A DNA stretch of 64,000 nucleotides from QVMM01 sp047030855 (GTDB lineage Bacteria > Bacteroidota > Bacteroidia > Bacteroidales > Dysgonomonadaceae), in the NCBI GenBank assembly GCA_047030855.1, contig JBKYIJ010000008.1, positions 1,116,001 through 1,180,000 on the forward strand, in the 5' to 3' direction. The notes under the pieces were generated by a model. It was not told the DNA's origin, ran no database searches, and saw only the letters and a list, made by a program, of their open reading frames with translations. Below are positions 63,949 to 64,000 of this stretch, piece by piece (within the stretch, counting starts at the first letter, position 1; the number at the start of each line of letters is the position of its first letter). Both the position numbers and the translations under genes were made by a program.

Positions 63949-64000
63949 ATTGTAGAGTTTAGTTCGATAAGCGTGTATTACTTGCGTTGTTATATTTTAA

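Noticed and set aside
1..64000. CRISPR arrays, insertion sequences, prophage or tRNA genes
   Set aside because: No regularly spaced repeats, transposase or integrase frames, terminal inverted repeats, or cloverleaf-like sequences were seen in the gaps.

Overview
The window is a 64 kb piece of a Bacteroidota chromosome, most likely order Bacteroidales. The evidence is a complete type IX secretion core operon (porP-gldK-gldL-gldM-gldN), promoters of the TTTG-N19-TAnnTTTG type, mostly SD-less starts, paired ompH/skp genes behind bamA, a dxs-trkA-trkH block, and a KpsF-type isomerase without CBS domains. No tRNA, rRNA, insertion sequence, prophage, integrase or CRISPR array was found. Gene content is largely housekeeping.

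Layout. 1-5243: rel (5' end outside the window), ruvB and recG, forward. 5232-6824: an EamA-type transporter (frameshifted) and a MarR regulator, reverse. 6884-8130: rpsF-rpsR-rplI with a clear promoter and terminator. 8232-14421: the type IX secretion operon, closed by a strong terminator. 14449-20097: reverse genes for a dipeptide epimerase, an esterase, a flippase-like membrane protein, lepB, dapB and a YtrA-like GntR regulator. 20204-26221: a heavy-metal-type RND efflux operon (small secreted His/Cys protein, adaptor, pump, outer-membrane channel). 26324-28287: AlkD-like protein and M16 peptidase, forward. 28296-36938: CapA-like protein, trkH, trkA, dxs and mutS, reverse. 37093-38460: GH28 pectinase-type lipoprotein. 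38528-43850: an NfnAB/SudAB-like flavoprotein pair, guaB and an MltF-like transglycosylase, reverse. 44019-54393: a long forward run of hemG, upp, DUF5063, a 3'-5' exonuclease, an RlmI-type methyltransferase, TauE/SafE plus DUF1634, rpoN, a glycosyltransferase, a PAP2-like membrane protein, gcvH, purE and an arabinose-5-phosphate isomerase. 54549-60046: ftsK, a VanW-domain gene in AT-rich DNA, lolA and trxB. 60128-63948: two ompH/skp genes and bamA, reverse.

Functional themes. Much of the window serves envelope biogenesis and export: BamA/Skp, LolA, LepB, the type IX core, KDO precursor synthesis, peptidoglycan turnover, and RND efflux. The rest is stringent response, recombination and mismatch repair, purine and pyrimidine salvage or synthesis, isoprenoid synthesis, potassium uptake and redox balancing.

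The main oddity is eleven single-base reading-frame breaks in nine genes (eamA, porP, gldK, lepB, efflux adaptor twice, guaB twice, vanW, lolA, trxB). All can be placed in short homopolymers, ten of them as one extra base, and correcting each restores a protein of the usual family length. Because lepB and guaB are normally essential or near-essential, base-calling error is the simplest explanation; slippage-rescued genes are the alternative. I annotate these as single genes with a frameshift. I found no convincing undescribed multi-gene system. The most thought-provoking observations are strong Shine-Dalgarno sites restricted to rpsR, rplI and the RND pump in a lineage that normally ignores them, an Asp(Cys)3 iron-sulfur motif in the NfnA/SudB-like protein, a PAP2-like protein lacking its catalytic histidine, and the AT-rich VanW insertion next to ftsK.
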